Part shown: positions 1-6,782 of the stretch, piece by piece
Position numbering within the stretch: position 1 is the stretch's first letter
Layout: each line of letters starts with the position of its first letter
The notes under the pieces: generated by a model
What the model saw: only the letters and a program-made list of their open reading frames with translations
Told to the model about the DNA's origin: nothing
Databases searched by the model: none
Made by a program: the position numbers and the translations under genes
Assembly (NCBI GenBank): GCA_044376515.1
Contig: JBILKV010000193.1
Location: 1 to 8,308, forward strand
Length of the DNA stretch: 8,308 bases
Reading direction: 5' to 3'
Origin: Chth-196 sp044376515
GTDB taxonomy: Bacteria; Verrucomicrobiota; Verrucomicrobiia; Chthoniobacterales; Chthoniobacteraceae

Positions 1-1220
1 GCGCCGTGACGGTGCGAGGGCTGCTCCAGTCCGCGTGAAAAGTGGGTGATATACTGCAGCGCCGCCGCCGCGGGAACACCGTCAGCACGGGGCGGAAGCG
101 TTTTGAAAAATCGGAGCATTTGTTGTCGGCTTGCGAAGCTGCGCACGTACGAGCCGTCGGCTTGGTTGGCCAGACACCCCATCCAGTAGGGGCCCCTCGC
201 GGGGCCGAGCAGGGCGTTGAGGCGGCGGTTGCCGAAAGGCGGGCCGGAGGAGGTGCCGTCAGGACAACGGCTGCGCCAGCGAACAACGGAAAGGATGGCG
301 TCTGTGCCAAGCCCCAGTTGGGAGAGATCGGCGAAGGCGATGCTACCTTTGCGCGCGGCTTCTGCGGGGGAGAGCTCCGCCGGATCAAAGCCCGCATGGT
401 TGAGATCGATGAGGCCTCCGCAGTCGTAGATTTGGAAGGCAAAGCGGGCGGAAGCGCCATCTTTCTGGGCCGCATGCGTTAGGGGAGCGGCGGAACACAG
501 GCTGGGTGACCACACGGTTGCGGGTGTCCCGTCGCGGCGAAGGACAATCCAGTCGGGAGGTCCCCAGGTCCACGGAACGGTACGACCGCCAACGCGGGAA
601 GTGCCCGAGCATTCCGGGGTTGTGTTTGCATCCGTGGTCGGATGGACAGGCAGCAACGCGGGGGCGTTCCAGCGGCGAGGGCTGATGCCCCGCGAGTTGA
701 TGGCAGGGGTTTCGGTGGAGGCGGGCAGGGCAACCATGGCGGTGGCATGACGAGCCGCCTCCGGGTAGGCGTTCGCACCGGCACAGGTGAGGGCGGTGTT
801 CAAAAAGGGGGTGCCTCTCCGGCTCTGGCGCAGGAGGTTCGGTGCGAGTCCCGGCGGACGGTAAGGCGCCGCACTCAGGGCAGTCTCCGGGTAGTGCAAA
901 GCAGTTCCGGAGGGGGAGCAGACGACGGTTCGGGATCCGGCGCGTATTTCAGCGAGCAGATTTTGTTCGACCATGGAGCAGGCAAGCTCGAGGGCCAGCT
1001 TGCGTTTGAGCTCTCGAAGACCACTCGTTGAGGAGTCGCCGGCGCGCCGAATGGAGGCCAGGAGCAGGAGTCCGAGGGCGGACAGAACCGCGGCAGCGGC
1101 GAGGACTCCAAAGAGCGCCAGACCGGCCTCGCGATCGGGAAGCGGTTGTTTCGCTAACCCTGCTGAGTTCAAGAAGCGGGGCTCACGTGGAGGCGCAGAC
1201 GCGCGTAAAAGTGGAACCAT
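1..1220 (-). CDS. Verru_Chthon cassette protein A-like protein (3'-truncated by window edge)
   Basis: An open frame of 406 codons starts at ATG 1220-1218 and runs off the left edge without a stop. An in-frame TAG at 1244-1242 limits the start to this ATG or an internal codon; there is no clear Shine-Dalgarno. About 30 residues precede one hydrophobic segment (about 32-57, rich in A, L and V) followed by a basic, pseudopilin-like amphipathic helix (68-93, RELKRKLALELACSMVEQNL). Further on come 'RRWNAPALLP' (182-191), 'VPWTWGPPDWIVLRRDG' (215-231) and 'FAFQIYDCGGLIDLNHAGF' (260-278). These match, from memory, the order of conserved blocks in Verru_Chthon cassette protein A (TIGR02600): the RWN block, the P-x-P-WxYvL-DG block, and the Y-x-D-GG-L-D-N-AG block. 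Family members sit in cassettes with prepilin-like proteins B, C and D; their function is unknown, and a pilus- or secretion-like surface role is inferred. The rest of the gene and any cassette partners would lie left of position 1. An alternative is a generic GspK/PilX-like minor pseudopilin. Confidence 0.8.
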   Translation of the reverse strand, partial: MVPLLRASAPPREPRFLNSAGLAKQPLPDREAGLALFGVLAAAAVLSALGLLLLASIRRAGDSSTSGLRELKRKLALELACSMVEQNLLAEIRAGSRTVVCSPSGTALHYPETALSAAPYRPPGLAPNLLRQSRRGTPFLNTALTCAGANAYPEAARHATAMVALPASTETPAINSRGISPRRWNAPALLPVHPTTDANTTPECSGTSRVGGRTVPWTWGPPDWIVLRRDGTPATVWSPSLCSAAPLTHAAQKDGASARFAFQIYDCGGLIDLNHAGFDPAELSPAEAARKGSIAFADLSQLGLGTDAILSVVRWRSRCPDGTSSGPPFGNRRLNALLGPARGPYWMGCLANQADGSYVRSFASRQQMLRFFKTLPPRADGVPAAAALQYITHFSRGLEQPSHRHG

Positions 1221-1436
1221 CTTGGCCTGTATGCTTTGTGTCTATTCAATGCACGCTTCACGGCTCCGATTGAGACTCGTTTTTTCTCAGGAACATCGGT
1301 GTTCGGGCTCAACCTCGGGCGCCACTGATAAACACTCCCCGAAACCAATTGGCGTGAGCCCAGAAAACGGCTTTCCCCTGAATCGGTTTGGCGGCCGGCT
1401 CCGGGCGGTCCGGGCAGGGCGGAGGGGGAGATAGAA

Positions 1437-1450
1437 GTTGAGGCCTCAAC
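1437..1450. repeat. 14-bp perfect palindrome at the chrA stop codon
   Basis: GTTGAGGCCTCAAC is its own reverse complement. It contains the chrA stop codon (TGA, read on the minus strand at 1448-1446). It has no loop and no T-tract follows on the minus strand, so it is not a good intrinsic terminator. It could be a protein-binding site or chance. The gap from here to the next minus-strand gene (start 1220) shows no other convincing element. Confidence 0.3.
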
Positions 1451-2798
1451 AAAGAATCAGGGTCTTGGCGATCGCGGCGATTGCGGCGGCTGCAGCCAGC
1501 CAGTGAAAACTCCAGCTGCGGAAAAGCATGGCCCAGAGGGTGAACACGCAGACGCCGCAGCTGAACCAGTCCGGACTGCCGGTGTCGTTGAAGAGCACCT
1601 GGCGGCCCAGCCAGAGGGCGAGATGCAGGATGAGTCCGATGACCGCGGCCGTTACGGCCTGCAGAATGTGGCGGAGTTGGCTCCGGCTCTGAAATCGTTG
1701 CACGTGGGGAGCGAGCACAAAGATCCAAAAAAATGAGGGTGCAAACGTGGCCCACGTCGAGATGAAGGCTCCGAGCGTGGCGGAGACAAGGGGGGAAAGC
1801 TGCCCATGCTGGTTCCATCCGCCGAGGAAGCCCACGTACTGGAGCACAATGAGCAGGGGGCCCGGTGTGGTCTCCGCAAGTCCAAATCCATCGAGCATTT
1901 GGGCATGACTGAGCCAGTGGAAATGGCCGACGGCCTGTTCCGCCACATAAGGTAGCACAGCATAGGCCCCGCCGAATGTGAGCAGGGCGGCCTTGCCAAA
2001 GAAGACCCCCATCGCGGATACGCTGTGCTGCCAGCCCAACTGGGTACCCAGCAGCATGACCGGCGTCCACCAAACTGCCAGCCACAGCACGGCGGCGCGC
2101 AGACTTGCCCACACGTTGGGGGCCTGTGGCGGATCTGGATTGCGTCCGTTGGCCCCAGCGTCCGGCTCCAACCGGGGCGGCGTGGTGGGGGCCCCGCTGC
2201 CTGCAGCGGCGGGGGGGGCGGGAGCGTCCGGCCAAAGGTGGCTGCCGGCGAATCCGGCAAGTGCCGCACCTGTGAGGATCCACGGCACCGCGGCTTTCAA
2301 CAATGCAAGCGAGGCTAAAGCGGCACCGGCCAAAAACCACAGGAGGCGGTTTGTCAGCGTTCTGGAGCCGATCCGCCAAACCGAGGCCGCCACCACGGCG
2401 AGGATGGCGGGTTTGAGGCCGTTGAACATTCCCTCGATCCATGGCAGGGAACCGAAGGTCACGTACGCCCAGCTGAGGATCCAAAGCAGAAGCGCGGAGG
2501 GCAGCACAAAGAGGGTGCCCGCGGCGATACCGCCGGCTGTTCCGGAAAGCGTCCAGCCGAGGTAGGTGGCGAGTTGTTGCGCCTCCGGGCCTGGCAGCAG
2601 CATGCAAAAATTTAGCGCGTTGAGAAAACGGGCATCGCTGACCCAGCCGCGGCGTTCGACCAGTTCTGCGTGGATCAACGCAATTTGCCCGGCGGGGCCT
2701 CCGAAGCTGGTCAACCCGAGGCGGAGCCAGAAGCCGAATGCCTCAGAAAGGGGGATACGCCCGAGGGAAAGGCGTGCCTCAGGAGGGGCTGGCTCCAT
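1446..2798 (-). CDS. chrA: Chromate efflux transporter, two-domain CHR family
   Basis: This is a 450-residue integral membrane protein of the CHR superfamily, whose characterised members export chromate across the inner membrane. Its length fits the long, two-domain form. The N-terminal CHR domain carries the family signature 'GFWLRLGLTSFGGPAGQ' (22-38), then 'ERRGWVSDARF' (48-58) and 'LLPGPEAQQLATYLGW' (67-82). The C-terminal half repeats the fold with 'FGKAALLTFGGAYAVLPYV' (267-285) and 'GLAETTPGPLLIVLQYVGF' (306-324). A proline/alanine-rich loop (about 190-228) joins the halves. The ATG at 2798 places the start 20 nt inside the end of the upstream PAP2 gene on the same strand, and a weak purine stretch (GAGAAAG) precedes it, which suggests translational coupling. 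No ChrB-type regulator is visible. Family assignment is secure; chromate as the actual substrate is inferred, since other CHR substrates are possible. Confidence 0.95.
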   Translation of the reverse strand: MEPAPPEARLSLGRIPLSEAFGFWLRLGLTSFGGPAGQIALIHAELVERRGWVSDARFLNALNFCMLLPGPEAQQLATYLGWTLSGTAGGIAAGTLFVLPSALLLWILSWAYVTFGSLPWIEGMFNGLKPAILAVVAASVWRIGSRTLTNRLLWFLAGAALASLALLKAAVPWILTGAALAGFAGSHLWPDAPAPPAAAGSGAPTTPPRLEPDAGANGRNPDPPQAPNVWASLRAAVLWLAVWWTPVMLLGTQLGWQHSVSAMGVFFGKAALLTFGGAYAVLPYVAEQAVGHFHWLSHAQMLDGFGLAETTPGPLLIVLQYVGFLGGWNQHGQLSPLVSATLGAFISTWATFAPSFFWIFVLAPHVQRFQSRSQLRHILQAVTAAVIGLILHLALWLGRQVLFNDTGSPDWFSCGVCVFTLWAMLFRSWSFHWLAAAAAIAAIAKTLILC

Positions 2799-3501
2799 GC
2801 GCTTTCTCGAGAGACTGAATGAGTTCCGGAGCCCTGTACCTTACCCACGCCAGAGCGATTCCCCAGCCGAGCAGGGCGGCGGCGAGGACGTCGGAGAGGT
2901 GGTGGGCACCCACCCAGACTCTTGACCAAGCCATGAGAAGGGTGCCCGAAAGTGAGAGCCCGACCCCGATAAACAGCCATCTGCGGTTGCGACTCCTCAG
3001 CGCTACCCAACCCAAGGGAGCGCAGAAGCCGGCCACCACGCTGGTATGGGCCGAAGGGAAAGACTGGAAGGCGTAAGCGCTTTTGATGGGATGCCTCGCC
3101 TCAGACGGTCCATACCAACCGGCGGGAGCGCCGCCGTGAGGGCGTGCCCGCCCGCTCAGGGTGCGGATCACATTCGCGCTGAGGCCGCCCAGCGCGCCAC
3201 AAATCCCCATGACCAACCAGAGTTTTTTCCAGTGCCCTGAGTTCCTTCGCCGGGCCCGCCACCACCCCAAGAGCCCGAGGGCTGCCACGCCGTACCAGTC
3301 CCCCACAAGGCTCACCCCGCGTGCCAACCAACGGCTGAAGCCACCCGAGTGGTGGGTCACAAAATCCAGCACGCCCTGATCCACGCGGAAGGCTCCCCAA
3401 AGGACGGCCGCGGAGCAGATCAGCGCCGCCAACAGAGCACGGTCCGACAGCACCAACGGGATCCTCCGGGAGGATTGGGAAAGTTGAGCGGACTTCGACA
3501 T
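2779..3501 (-). CDS. PAP2-family membrane phosphatase
   Basis: This 240-residue protein has about six hydrophobic segments (near 22-40, 62-82, 93-112, 150-168, 175-191, 203-221). All three PAP2 phosphatase motifs are present: R113-x6-R120-P121 (RTLSGRARP, with R in place of the usual K), P149-S-A-H152, and S193-R194-x5-H200-x3-D204 (SRVWVGAHHLSD). The last two supply the catalytic histidines. Family members remove phosphate from lipid phosphates or pyrophosphates such as undecaprenyl diphosphate or phosphatidylglycerol phosphate, at the outer face of the inner membrane; the exact substrate cannot be read here. The frame stays open to 3813, but that would overlap the divergent gene beginning at 3597 and add a basic, non-family N-terminus. 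The ATG at 3501, just before the first membrane helix region, is therefore preferred; a GGTGAG run abuts it too closely to be a good ribosome site. The 3' end overlaps chrA by 20 nt. Confidence 0.93.
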   Translation of the reverse strand: MSKSAQLSQSSRRIPLVLSDRALLAALICSAAVLWGAFRVDQGVLDFVTHHSGGFSRWLARGVSLVGDWYGVAALGLLGWWRARRRNSGHWKKLWLVMGICGALGGLSANVIRTLSGRARPHGGAPAGWYGPSEARHPIKSAYAFQSFPSAHTSVVAGFCAPLGWVALRSRNRRWLFIGVGLSLSGTLLMAWSRVWVGAHHLSDVLAAALLGWGIALAWVRYRAPELIQSLEKAHGASPS

Positions 3502-3596
3502 CTCACCAGATAAAGTCCATGCTCGCGCCTCCAGTCCAAGCCAAAGTGTCACCCTGCCGACAGACTTTCCCGTTTTGAGAAACGCTTCTCCCGCCC

Positions 3597-5186
3597 ATGT
3601 CCTTGCCCTCATCCCGCTCAGAGCGGCCCACATCTTTTGTCCTTTGGGTATTGTTTGTCCTGACCGTCGCCTTTTTCTGTCTCGGAAACCAGCAACTGCT
3701 GCTGATCGACAGGGACGAGCCACGTTTCGCGGAGGCCGCGCGCGAGATGATGCAGCGTGCGGATCGGACCGCGCCGGAGTTTGTGGTCGCGTCCGGAGAG
3801 GACCGCTCTTCATTCCTGCAGTGGATTGAAGCGCAGTGGCTTGGGCTAGCGGGAGGGCGCAGGCCGCGCACGGACTGGATTGTGCCGACCTTCAACGGGG
3901 GGGCGCGTTACGACAAGCCGCCGCTGATTTACTGGATGCAGATTGCCTGTTACCGTTGGCTGGGTGACAACGAGTTTGCGGCCCGCCTGCCCGCTGCGTT
4001 CTGCATGGGGGCCGTCGCCGTGGTGCTGGTGCTCTGGGGAAGCGCGTTGGCAAGTCGCGCCACCGGATTGCTGGCTGCGCTGATTTTTGTGACCTGTCTG
4101 CAGGTGTTTGTCCACGGGCGCGCTGCCGTGGCGGATCCTCCGCTGATCCTGTGGGTAGTGGTTGCCGCGTGGAGCGGTTGGGAGTGGCTGAGGTTGCCTC
4201 AAAAACTGCTTCCCGGCCTTTGTTTCTGGGGCGCGTTGGCGCTGGGTTTTCTGGCCAAGGGTCCGATCGCCTGGGTGCCGGTCGGCATGGTGGGTTGGGC
4301 GGCCTGGAAGCGGCGCAGTGCCCAGCGTTCCGCCCTCGAAGCGCGCCTACCCGGTGCTTGGGATTGGGGGGGCGGAGTTCTTGTGATGTTTGGACTGGTG
4401 AGTCTGTGGGGGGTGCCGGCTCTGCTGCTCACGCACGGGGAGTTTGCCTCCGTCGGGCTGGGCAAGCATGTGGTGGGGCGTTCCTTGGGCTCAATGGAGG
4501 GGCACGGGGCGAAACATTTCTGGGGCTATCTGGTTTCGCTGCCGGCCTATTTTCTACTCGTGTTTCCGAGCTTTGCGCCCTGGTCTTTTTGGCTGCCGGC
4601 GGCATGGCGGAGCCACTGGCGCCGGCCGACTCCTGAGACGGCCTACCTCATGTCCGGAGTGGTTCTGGTGTTTGTGATTTTCACGTTGAGTCGGACGAAG
4701 CTCCCCCACTACACGCTACCGGCCTTTCCTTTCCTAGCCCTGCTGCTCGCTCTCTGGTGGCGCGAAAACAAGCCGGCGAGCACGGCATTCCGCGTTGTGA
4801 AATGGACCGGAGCTATTTTTGCTTTCATCGCGCTTTGCGCGTTTCCGTTGGTTCGCAAGCTTTCGGTAACCGAACTGATTCTCGACAAGGTTCGTCCGGA
4901 GCTGAGTGCCGCAACGGCCGTCGCACTGGTCGGGTATGAGGAGCCCTCGCTGATCTGGGGGCTGCGCAAAACCGTTTCCGGTTACGTTGAAAAAATTGCG
5001 CCGGAACAGGTCGCCGAATGGCTGCAAAAGCCGGGTCCGCGTGTCTGCATCCTGAAAAGGGAGGAGGTGGACGGACTCCGGCTCGTGGCAGACCAGACAC
5101 CGCCGGTCCGGTTCGAAGCTGAGGGCTTGAACCTTGCCAAAGGAAGGCGGGTGAGCCTCGTCGCGCTTGTTGCGGTCAGGCAGTAG
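3597..5186 (+). CDS. ArnT/PMT-like membrane glycosyltransferase (GT39/GT83 type)
   Basis: This 529-residue polytopic membrane protein is of the dolichyl-phosphate-mannose mannosyltransferase/ArnT class. These GT-C enzymes move a sugar from a polyprenyl-phosphate donor to a lipid A, glycan or protein acceptor on the periplasmic side. A first helix (about 13-30) leads into the first-loop motif 'DRDEPRFAEAAREM' (38-51), whose D40-E41 would be the catalytic/metal-binding acidic pair. Then come 'DWIVPTFNGGARYDKPPLIYWM' (93-114, positions only approximate), 'RAAVADPPL' (175-183), 'GFLAKGPIAW' (217-226), 'GKHVVGR' (289-295) and 'LSRTKLPHYTLPAFPFLALL' (364-383). All are typical of bacterial family members. 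About 40 residues (54-92) are inserted between the first two motifs. A soluble tail of about 110 residues follows the last helix. The start ATG lacks a clear Shine-Dalgarno. Acceptor and sugar cannot be deduced. The divergent PAP2 neighbour suggests lipid-linked envelope chemistry. Confidence 0.93.
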   Translation: MSLPSSRSERPTSFVLWVLFVLTVAFFCLGNQQLLLIDRDEPRFAEAAREMMQRADRTAPEFVVASGEDRSSFLQWIEAQWLGLAGGRRPRTDWIVPTFNGGARYDKPPLIYWMQIACYRWLGDNEFAARLPAAFCMGAVAVVLVLWGSALASRATGLLAALIFVTCLQVFVHGRAAVADPPLILWVVVAAWSGWEWLRLPQKLLPGLCFWGALALGFLAKGPIAWVPVGMVGWAAWKRRSAQRSALEARLPGAWDWGGGVLVMFGLVSLWGVPALLLTHGEFASVGLGKHVVGRSLGSMEGHGAKHFWGYLVSLPAYFLLVFPSFAPWSFWLPAAWRSHWRRPTPETAYLMSGVVLVFVIFTLSRTKLPHYTLPAFPFLALLLALWWRENKPASTAFRVVKWTGAIFAFIALCAFPLVRKLSVTELILDKVRPELSAATAVALVGYEEPSLIWGLRKTVSGYVEKIAPEQVAEWLQKPGPRVCILKREEVDGLRLVADQTPPVRFEAEGLNLAKGRRVSLVALVAVRQ

Positions 5187-5194
5187 TACGAATC

Positions 5195-5212
5195 AGCGGA
5201 AATATTTCTGCT
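5195..5212 (+). terminator. Hairpin just after the glycosyltransferase stop
   Basis: AGCGGAAATATTTCTGCT is an almost perfect 18-bp inverted repeat. In RNA it gives a 7-8 bp stem with one G-U pair and a 2-4 nt loop, starting 9 nt after the TAG at 5184-5186. No immediate T-run follows; the nearest is a TTTT about 9 nt further on. It lies between two convergent genes, where a terminator or a 3'-end stabilising hairpin is expected. This is a weak intrinsic terminator candidate. Confidence 0.4.
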
Positions 5213-5258
5213 CGAGCGACTTTTGGTGATTGTTAATCGACGCAAGTATTCTGCTGCT

Positions 5259-5282
5259 TCCATGTTTTCCTCGATTCATGGA
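5259..5282. repeat. Inverted repeat TCCATG-N12-CATGGA in convergent gap
   Basis: Six-base arms TCCATG (5259-5264) and CATGGA (5277-5282) flank 12 nt. This lies about 37 nt downstream of the stop (5319) of the minus-strand propeller gene. On that strand the arms enclose AATCGAGGAAAA. No T-tract follows, so it may be a terminator-like hairpin for the minus-strand transcript, a binding site, or chance. Confidence 0.25.
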
Positions 5283-5318
5283 TTGAGAGGTGCGTTGTAT
5301 CTTGGTGGGGAAAACCGG

Positions 5319-6638
5319 CTAGCGCACCGCGACTGCGGGGGCCTTTCCGATACAGAACAGGCGGGTGTCAGTCCTCAGGAAAATCTGTCCGTGTGAGGCG
5401 ATCATAGCCGCCCGCACCAACTTGTCGGAGCCGGAACCAAAGGCGGCCTGATGGAGGATCTTGCCATCCGCGGCGTCGACCACGACGACTTCTCCGGTGA
5501 AGTTTACGATGTAGACCTTGCCATCGGCAACCAACGGGGACGCCTCGTATTTGGCGCGACCGGGGGTCTCGACAGTCCACTTGACCTTGCCGTCGGGTGC
5601 GACGCGCGAAAGCGCCTTGGACAGGTCGGAGAGGACGAAAAAGTCGCCATCGGCGAACGCCGGAGTGGGTACGTCCGAAGTGACCCCGCGGTCTGTGCTG
5701 CTCCAAGCAAGCGCTTTGTCGTCGAGGAGTCCCCTGCCCGGTTTGACCGCAAAAACGGGCGCCTTCTTTGGGGCGCACGCCAGAATCACGCCGGCGCCGG
5801 CCACCGGAGAAGGCACCAGACGCCAGTGGCCGATTCGGGTCGGATTCCAGGTGCCCCAGCGCCAAAGTTCCGCGCCCGTGGCCGGATCGTGTCCGCTGAG
5901 CATGTCGCCGCCAGCGATGAGCACCTGCCACTTGCCGTCCACCTTGTAGGGCATTGGTGTGCTAAACGCCTCGCGAGATTCGGCCTGCGCGTCCGTGGGG
6001 CGCACGTGGCGCCAAAGTGTCTTGCCCGTCAGATCCAGACACAACAGGTAGGATTCACCCCCGACCTTGCCTTTGTCATGCACAGGTTGATCCCGCTGGA
6101 GGACTTGGATGTAGAGTCTGTCCTCAAATAACAGCGGGCTGGTGGAGAAGGTCCACTGGAACGCGAAGTCACCGTATTCTTTCTGGATGTTTTTATTCCA
6201 CAGCTGTTTGCCGTCTACATCAAAAGCGATCAGGTCTCCGTTGCCGTAGAAAAAAACGACGGTTTTTCCATCGGTCACGGGCGACGGGGAGGCGTAGTTG
6301 CTACGGTCGTCGCGTTTGCTGCCATCGGCCACTTTGTGCTGCCAGAGCGTCTTTCCCGTCATCCTGTCGAGGCACACGGCGTGGAGGGACTGCGCCTCAG
6401 TGTCGGCGGATGAGAGGAACACTCGGTTTCCGACGACAATCGGGGTGGATGCGCTCGCGCCCGTCATCGGGATGGACCAGGCCACGCCTTTTTCCGGACC
6501 GAACTCTACTGGCAGCCCCTTCTCACTGCTGGTGCCGTTGAAACTTGGCCCGCGCCATTGCATCCAGTCCTCGGCGGGAAGCAGGGCGGGAAACGACAAA
6601 AGGGAAGCCAGGCCGAATGCGAGAGGCGCGTTTTTCAT
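5319..6638 (-). CDS. Secreted PQQ-like beta-propeller repeat protein
   Basis: This 439-residue protein begins with a clear signal peptide: MKNAP, a hydrophobic core (about 6-20), and probable cleavage after LLPA (residue 22). The mature start 'EDWMQWRGPSFNG' (23-35) is the classic opening of PQQ-binding-like propeller proteins of Planctomycetota and Verrucomicrobiota. Blade-like repeats of the form D-x-x-TGK-x-LW recur at 'LDRMTGKTLW' (90-99), 'FDVDGKQLW' (139-147), 'LDLTGKTLW' (201-209), 'HDPATGAELW' (250-259), 'VAPDGKVKW' (346-354) and 'VDAADGKIL' (387-395), consistent with a seven- or eight-bladed propeller. Enzymatic PQQ-dehydrogenase residues are not evident, so it is probably a binding or scaffold protein with a BamB-like fold, in the periplasm or envelope; the real role is unknown. 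The frame extends to a GTG at 6689, but the signal peptide starts at ATG 6638, which is preferred. CCTCC rather than GGAGG precedes the start, so no Shine-Dalgarno is visible. Confidence 0.9.
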   Translation of the reverse strand: MKNAPLAFGLASLLSFPALLPAEDWMQWRGPSFNGTSSEKGLPVEFGPEKGVAWSIPMTGASASTPIVVGNRVFLSSADTEAQSLHAVCLDRMTGKTLWQHKVADGSKRDDRSNYASPSPVTDGKTVVFFYGNGDLIAFDVDGKQLWNKNIQKEYGDFAFQWTFSTSPLLFEDRLYIQVLQRDQPVHDKGKVGGESYLLCLDLTGKTLWRHVRPTDAQAESREAFSTPMPYKVDGKWQVLIAGGDMLSGHDPATGAELWRWGTWNPTRIGHWRLVPSPVAGAGVILACAPKKAPVFAVKPGRGLLDDKALAWSSTDRGVTSDVPTPAFADGDFFVLSDLSKALSRVAPDGKVKWTVETPGRAKYEASPLVADGKVYIVNFTGEVVVVDAADGKILHQAAFGSGSDKLVRAAMIASHGQIFLRTDTRLFCIGKAPAVAVR

Positions 6639-6706
6639 GGGGAGGTGTGGTTTTGTTTTATGAACAACCCCCTCAATCTGCCGAGGCACTTCCCCGAGAC
6701 AACGTC

Positions 6707-6744
6707 AAAATTCGGCCCCGTTGGCCGCCGGCTTCCAGCCGCGG
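6707..6744 (-). terminator. GC-rich hairpins downstream of the DUF6807 gene
   Basis: Read on the minus strand, two adjacent hairpins follow the stop at 6785-6783. The first has arms CGGCT/AGCCG around GGA, with further CCG/CGG pairs across a bulge (6744-6725). The second is GGCC-AACGG-GGCC (6726-6714), followed by GAATTTTG. A small stem GCCCA-ACCA-TGGGC (6760-6747) lies just upstream. The second hairpin plus TTTT resembles a weak intrinsic terminator and would partly separate this gene from the propeller gene downstream. Confidence 0.35.
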
Positions 6745-6782
6745 GCGCCCATGGTTGGGCTTTGCTCGGCGAAATTCCCCGG

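Noticed and set aside
42..1434. Several overlapping plus-strand frames in the first 1.4 kb
   Set aside because: The minus-strand frame is open for over 1200 bases with a membrane segment and cassette protein A motifs; the plus-strand translations are low-complexity shadows.
1309..2607. 432-codon minus-strand frame in a different register from chrA
   Set aside because: It lies over chrA; its translation is rich in R, P, G and H with no family motifs, whereas the chrA frame has complete CHR signatures.
3502..3813. N-terminal extension of the PAP2 frame
   Set aside because: It overlaps the start of the well-supported divergent glycosyltransferase and encodes a basic stretch not found in PAP2 proteins.
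6639..6689. GTG start 17 codons upstream for the propeller protein
   Set aside because: It would bury the signal peptide behind a charged leader; the ATG at 6638 begins a standard signal sequence.
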